From contig MVZB01000049.1 in NCBI GenBank assembly GCA_002068205.1, forward strand, positions 1 through 16,214: a DNA stretch of 16,214 nt. The letters are read 5' to 3'. The DNA comes from a candidate division BRC1 bacterium ADurb.BinA292 (GTDB lineage: Bacteria; Sumerlaeota; Sumerlaeia; MVZB01). The position numbers and the translations under genes were made by a program. Positions 13,801 to 16,214 of this stretch are shown one piece after another. The notes beneath the pieces are model-generated. The model did not search any database, was not told the origin of the DNA, and was given only the letters and a program-made list of their open reading frames with translations. Each line of letters starts with the position of its first letter. Within the stretch, counting starts at the first letter, position 1.

Positions 13801-14945
13801 GCCAGTTCGGCGAGATCGTCACGCTGGCCAAGGCGCGCTACGCGCTCAACCGCGATCCGCGCGAGTTGCTCTACATGTATCTGCTGCTCGGCGACCCGAC
13901 GCTGGACCTGCAACTGGCGGACGAATTGAGAGAGCTGGAGCTGTCGCGCAACGTAATCGCGCCGGGCATGAACCTGACCGTGGAGCTGGAGGGGCTTGAG
14001 CCGCGGGAGGGGCGCTGGACGGGCGAATTGACCTCGGCCGACGGCGCGTCGCTCTGGACGGCCGACGAGGCAACGTATCGCGGCGGCGCGCTGACGTTGC
14101 GCCTGGACATCCCGAGCACCGCCCCCGAGGGCGCCGCTCAATTGCGCCTCTATGCCTGGTCGCCGGCGGGCGGCGCCGAGATGGCCGCGGCCGGCACGAT
14201 CGAAATCGAATATCCCGAATTGGCGCTCGACCGCCTGCGCGTCGACCCGAGCGCCGCGCCGCCGGCTGTCATCGCCACCGTCCGCAATCCGGCGAAAATC
14301 GACTCAACCGGCCGCCTTGAGCTGCTGGCGGAGGATGGCGCGACAACGCGGGTGGTGCTGACCCGCGAGCTGTCGCTCGCGCCCGGCGCGAACCTGGAGG
14401 TCTCGGCCGCGCTGCCGGCCTCGCCTGATCGGCCGCTGATCGCGCGCGCGATCCTGCACGCCGCGCGGCCGCATGCCGATCCGGGTCAACCGCTGCAATT
14501 CGAACAGCAGGTGCTGGCTGCCCGGTGTTGTCGCAGGGCAGGGGCGAGCGTCTTCATTCGCATGCGCGGCCGCGGTTACGGTTTCCGTTGCGGGCGTGGG
14601 CGCCCAGCCGCGCCAGCGGTGGCGTACGGCGAACTGCACGCCGGCCGCACGCAAGCGCACCAGCCAGGCGCGCAGCAGCGGTGCGGCCTTCATCTCGGTG
14701 GGAAACACCCGCCCCGAGCTGCCGACGAAGGTCTCGATGCCGAGCGCGTGCGCCCACTCACGCAAGGCTGCGGGAACCCAGACACTGGGTTACGGCGCCG
14801 CGGCCGCCGGGGGCATGGACGCCGCCAGCACCGCCGAGGCCGCGCTGGCCGAGGCGACGTTCACCCTCTCGCGCGACCTGGTCGAACGGTTGGCCGACGG
14901 TGCGCTGTGGCTCGGACGGCTCACCACCGAGACATTGACGCTTGA
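10899..14945 (+). CDS. C25 (gingipain-like) cysteine peptidase lipoprotein, frame broken by an insert at 14522
   Basis: Genuine sequence runs to codon 1207 (14519); the remaining tail to 14945 is out-of-frame translation. Seen: a lipoprotein signal LLRKLTLFLTVVLLTLAGC with lipidated Cys51, beta-rich prodomains (about 60-630), then the C25 catalytic fold at about 634-1005. The fold includes HVLLIGD ending at Asp707, YYGHGS with catalytic His869, NMTCNSG with catalytic Cys908, and LLLGDPTLDL near the end. Both catalytic residues are present. Beta-sandwich, Ig-like segments follow. C25 enzymes are extracellular endopeptidases; this one is probably tethered to a membrane. The ATG at 10899 gives 32 unusual residues before the signal; a TTG at 10995 would give a textbook lipoprotein N-terminus, though neither has a good Shine-Dalgarno. 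Joining across the insert to 15720 gives 1,523 residues. No Bacteroidetes type IX sorting domain is seen. Confidence 0.85.
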   Translation: MIGADERRHRPPALTVQTGGFPALPSVGSVSPLLRKLTLFLTVVLLTLAGCERAPRDGAANDATVVQARVRPAPMEGGFVTLAEDYATTSLTVRLRWPSHLGLPRDMPVLAFVLPAGVKPAAAWRDVHYGGAPWPPADELTTGSLAARYPGSPATPEFVGYLRRWPIYSLQVTADIFAPLQDGSDGQTGAPAPADDLELTLSLSWRAPDAPTQEPSAADPAAKDAPSNASWRDLAARLVANPEGLSRYAVASPPPPEGERHELVDPREHAPSATRWSKLLVREEGLIHLPMEELIKAGVPSAEAVPSAVRVFSRGRPVPLLVAPGPAVPSGWPAGVYFWATGGKTPYSRERAYWVTTDDSVAAALLARAPADAEPTTAALATIPRKYTYEQDNSLEMSHGSFLAVEAMEWIDAPLEPEQPLQLRVELPHFAGGGALSGLLKFFLDTDRTLSQVRAEVEINRNPVATLKFYGARDATKQIDLPATAFADGAATLTITLYDERSPTEREEAPVLVWFDHLAITYPSQPRLLDGRLTIPGDALTSVATRAPILDAAGNPAPAAIALRIVGGGEAESYLPVQRDRDGTTYVTWVRPRTMGAMPPEERIEIVTPEAARPVTNLRPLTFPDLRTPDEPLDLLIVTHAEFEEAARRLAEFHDGRGWRTRVIDVEGVYDLFSHGTLDPGAIRGLLGHLLRAWGARAPGHVLLIGDCNSDYLDVARKGVRNWIPTYTFENGAERWASDFWFTAVAGSDDLPDFMLGRLSVANRDDARRVVDKIIQYGRRAMPGPWRARLGYVADNGEFTEVIDSLRREETPRQFTAERVYLDELPFEDNWYLPQTMVERKRMKVSRAATDRILALFRGGVSYLTYYGHGSPNIWADERIWFGGDSPNSDNLHLTDSGWMTFVANMTCNSGAIDYPVPPWNICITEDMMRVENGGAIACYVPSGPGITSIHRRMSQALRRVLLREGVRQFGEIVTLAKARYALNRDPRELLYMYLLLGDPTLDLQLADELRELELSRNVIAPGMNLTVELEGLEPREGRWTGELTSADGASLWTADEATYRGGALTLRLDIPSTAPEGAAQLRLYAWSPAGGAEMAAAGTIEIEYPELALDRLRVDPSAAPPAVIATVRNPAKIDSTGRLELLAEDGATTRVVLTRELSLAPGANLEVSAALPASPDRPLIARAILHAARPHADPGQPLQFEQQVLAARCCRRAGASVFIRMRGRGYGFRCGRGRPAAPAVAYGELHAGRTQAHQPGAQQRCGLHLGGKHPPRAADEGLDAERVRPLTQGCGNPDTGLRRRGRRGHGRRQHRRGRAGRGDVHPLARPGRTVGRRCAVARTAHHRDIDA
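14522..14771 (-). pseudogene. 250-bp inserted fragment of a TIGR03862/HI0933-like flavoprotein gene
   Basis: This segment interrupts the C25 gene. GGCTGC occurs at 14516-14521 and again at 14766-14771, exactly 250 bp apart; deleting one period rejoins the C25 frame seamlessly as VLAAGTQTLGYG. On the minus strand the insert is open for 83 codons. The stretch ALREWAHALGIETFVGSSGR, then VFPTEMKAAPLLRAWL and RLRAAGVQFAVRHRWRGW, matches my recollection of an internal region of the TIGR03862 family of FAD-dependent oxidoreductases. Only about a fifth of such a protein is present, without the FAD-binding GxGxxG, so it cannot function. No transposase or terminal inverted repeats are seen. It may be an illegitimate insertion or an assembly chimera. 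Confidence 0.75.
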
Positions 14946-15720
14946 GGAGGTGGACCGGGTTCCTTTGGCGCTCATTCCGCGGCGGGCGGCCGACGTGCGG
15001 ATCGTCCCGGGGAGCGCGCGCGTCCGCCCGCCCAATCCCACCGAGGGGGAAACGGTCTTTATCGATCTGCTGGTGGAAAACGTCGGCAACATCCCGTCGG
15101 CGCCGATGATGGTCTCGCTGCTCGACAAGCCGCCCGACGCGGGGGGCCAGCCGCTGCCGAACCAGATCGAATACAACCGCGACCGGATCCCGCGCCTGGC
15201 GCCGGGGCGCCAACTGCCGCTGACCCTGCGCTGGGACCCCTTTCAGAATGCCGGCGTCAAGCAGGTGTGGGTCCACCTGATGAACAACTTCAACGACCGC
15301 GGGACGTCGAACGAAGGCCGATTGCTGGCGGTGCCGGTCAACATCCGGACGAAGGCCAGGCTGCAGGTCGGCCGCGTGTGGGCCGAGGCGACCCCCGACG
15401 AGATCGACGACAACCGGATGCGCCTGCTGGCCGAAGTGAAAAACACGGGCGAAACGGCCGCCCGCGGCGTCGTCGTAAGCTTCTACCGCAGCGCGATCCA
15501 GACCGAGGAAAACGAACTGGGCGAGGTGATGCTGAACCAGATCGCCGGGGGCACGAGCGGGATCGCGACGCTCCTCTGGGAGTTCGATCCGCGGCGCGAC
15601 CTGGTGCGCGGCACGCAGTTGCCCTCGCCGACCGTGCGCGTGTGGCTCAAGGGCTCCAGCCAGCGGATCAGCAGCGTGCCCGATGCAACGGACAACGGAT
15701 CGAGCCCGCTGGAGGAATAG
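14773..15720 (+). CDS. C-terminal part of the C25 peptidase (CARDB-like domains), displaced to another frame by the insert
   Basis: These 315 codons continue the C25 peptidase after the 250-bp insert, in a different frame from the upstream part. An annotation program would start it within foreign sequence (frame open from 14473) or at the ATG at 14815, but no Shine-Dalgarno supports either. Seen: a linker with AAAAGGMDAASTAEAALAEA, then two beta-sandwich modules of CARDB/Ig-like type. One is recognised by ADVRIVPGSARVRPPNPTEG followed by LLVENVGNIPSAPMMVSLLD, the second by RVWAEATPDEIDDNRMRLLA followed by EVKNTGETAARGVVVSFYR. Such modules typically act as adhesion or spacer domains in secreted proteins. 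The protein ends in a Ser/Glu-rich tail without a membrane anchor, consistent with attachment through the N-terminal lipid. If the insert is real, this half is probably not translated. Confidence 0.8.
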   Translation, partial: GTQTLGYGAAAAGGMDAASTAEAALAEATFTLSRDLVERLADGALWLGRLTTETLTLEEVDRVPLALIPRRAADVRIVPGSARVRPPNPTEGETVFIDLLVENVGNIPSAPMMVSLLDKPPDAGGQPLPNQIEYNRDRIPRLAPGRQLPLTLRWDPFQNAGVKQVWVHLMNNFNDRGTSNEGRLLAVPVNIRTKARLQVGRVWAEATPDEIDDNRMRLLAEVKNTGETAARGVVVSFYRSAIQTEENELGEVMLNQIAGGTSGIATLLWEFDPRRDLVRGTQLPSPTVRVWLKGSSQRISSVPDATDNGSSPLEE

Positions 15721-15725
15721 CGGCG

Positions 15726-15767
15726 GAAAAATCAAAGCGGGGCGAAGTCGCGGTCGGCTTCGCCCCG
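15726..15767 (-). terminator. Rho-independent terminator of rpmE, possibly shared with the C25 gene
   Basis: CGGGGCGAAG (15738-15747) and CTTCGCCCCG (15758-15767) form a perfect 10-bp stem with a 10-nt loop. Read on the minus strand the hairpin is followed by CTTTGATTTTT, a suitable T-rich tail, so it terminates rpmE 25 bp after its stop codon. On the plus strand it lies 17 bp after the C25 stop and is followed by a weaker GCTTGCCTTGTCT, so it may work in both directions. Confidence 0.8.
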
Positions 15768-15792
15768 GCTTGCCTTGTCTCGGTGGGGGGGG

Positions 15793-16008
15793 TTACTTGG
15801 GCGCGTTCTGGAACTTGGAGTAGCGGCGGTTGAATTTCTCGACGCGGCCGGCCGTATCGACGAGCTTCTGGCGGCCGGTGAAGAACGGGTGACAGGAAGC
15901 GCAAATCTCCAGCCGCTGGTTCTCGCGCGTCGAGCGGACTTTGTATTCGGCGCCGCAGGCGCAGCGAATCGTCGTCAGTTTGTACTCGGGGTGAATGCCC
16001 TTTTTCAT
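15793..16008 (-). CDS. rpmE: 50S ribosomal protein L31 (zinc-binding form)
   Basis: This 71-aa protein is L31, which bridges the 50S and 30S subunits. Seen: the classic opening MKKGIHPEY, the zinc ligands Cys16-x-Cys18 and Cys36-x-x-Cys39, then HPFFTGRQKLVDTAGRVEKF and a basic end. The intact CxC/CxxC set marks the zinc-containing (C+) type, the one replaced under zinc starvation in bacteria that carry a second copy. The frame is open 60 codons further upstream, but AAGGA 6 nt before this ATG and the family N-terminus fix the start at 16008. It has its own promoter and terminator, so it is probably monocistronic. Confidence 0.97.
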   Translation of the reverse strand: MKKGIHPEYKLTTIRCACGAEYKVRSTRENQRLEICASCHPFFTGRQKLVDTAGRVEKFNRRYSKFQNAPK

Positions 16009-16014
16009 CTTTGG

Positions 16015-16019
16015 TCCTT
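16015..16019 (-). promoter_or_regulatory. Shine-Dalgarno site that fixes the rpmE start
   Basis: The minus strand reads AAGGA here, 6 nt before the ATG at 16008. It rejects the 60-residue upstream extension, which also overlaps the promoter. Confidence 0.7.
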
Positions 16020-16099
16020 TGCTGGTCCGATTGGCGCGGGGTCTCCCGGGAGCCTCTGAGGCCAAGAACGGGTTTCCGGCGCTCAGCGCAAACCACCAT

Positions 16100-16128
16100 T
16101 TAATAGCCAACCCACCCCCGCCTGTCAA
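16100..16128 (-). promoter_or_regulatory. Promoter of rpmE
   Basis: The minus strand has a perfect TTGACA (16123-16128), exactly 17 nt, then TATTAA (16100-16105, 4/6). The -10 lies in GGTTGGCTATTAA, also found upstream of the FAH gene. The predicted leader is about 85 nt. A strong promoter is expected for a ribosomal protein gene. The remaining 16129-16214 shows no gene or site I can support. Confidence 0.65.
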
Positions 16129-16214
16129 GGATCTGCGTTGTCTCCACTGCTTCCGTGGCGGTTTTGGGCCGGCGCGGAAGAGAGGCAACGGGCATCCGGG
16201 ACGGAACGGAAGAG

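Noticed and set aside
11193..14141. A 982-codon open frame antisense to the C25 peptidase gene
   Set aside because: Its translation is Arg/Gln/Ala-rich with no recognisable motif. It arises from high-GC third-position bias opposite a real gene that has clear catalytic motifs.
14304..14765. The 153-codon minus-strand frame as an intact small gene
   Set aside because: Only the part within 14522-14771 resembles a flavoprotein; the rest is antisense to the C25 gene, and there is no proper start or FAD-binding motif.

Overview
The window is GC-rich and gene-dense, and looks like chromosomal DNA of an uncultured, saccharolytic, Gram-negative-type bacterium. Gene content (GH172/DUF2961 enzyme, a large FG-GAP beta-propeller protein, a C25 gingipain-like lipoprotein, GC-biased codons, repeat-bearing spacers) would suit a Planctomycetota, Hydrogenedentota or Sumerlaeota-like lineage. 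That placement is inference; no rRNA or other marker is present to settle it.

Layout. Positions 1-3252 hold five minus-strand genes, read right to left: a TadA-type deaminase, a fumarylacetoacetate hydrolase (FAH) family protein, a membrane-anchored protein of unknown function, a small ABM-fold protein resembling LsrG, and an iron-containing alcohol dehydrogenase cut by the window edge. The last four are about 50 bp apart and probably form one transcript. Positions 3563-6304 hold a secreted 913-aa GH172-family protein on the minus strand with a good sigma70-type promoter. Divergent from it, 6553-8943 encodes a secreted protein made of 14 FG-GAP-like repeats. Positions 9034-10610 hold rimM followed by a SAM-dependent O-methyltransferase on the minus strand. 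The right third is a C25 cysteine peptidase gene on the plus strand. The window closes with rpmE (ribosomal protein L31) on the minus strand, with clear promoter and terminator.

Main discovery. The C25 peptidase gene is broken by an insert of exactly 250 bp (14522-14771) flanked by a 6-bp direct repeat, GGCTGC. Removing the insert restores one continuous reading frame of 1,523 codons. On the opposite strand the insert is an open 83-codon stretch resembling an internal piece of a TIGR03862/HI0933-type flavoprotein. It is either a genuine illegitimate insertion of a foreign gene fragment or an assembly chimera.

Other points of interest: a TadA homologue lacking two residues that help bind tRNA in E. 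coli TadA; a 13-bp motif shared by the rpmE promoter and the region upstream of the FAH gene; three spacers or spacer parts with low-complexity repeat character; and probable start-site corrections for tadA, rimM, rpmE and the C25 lipoprotein.
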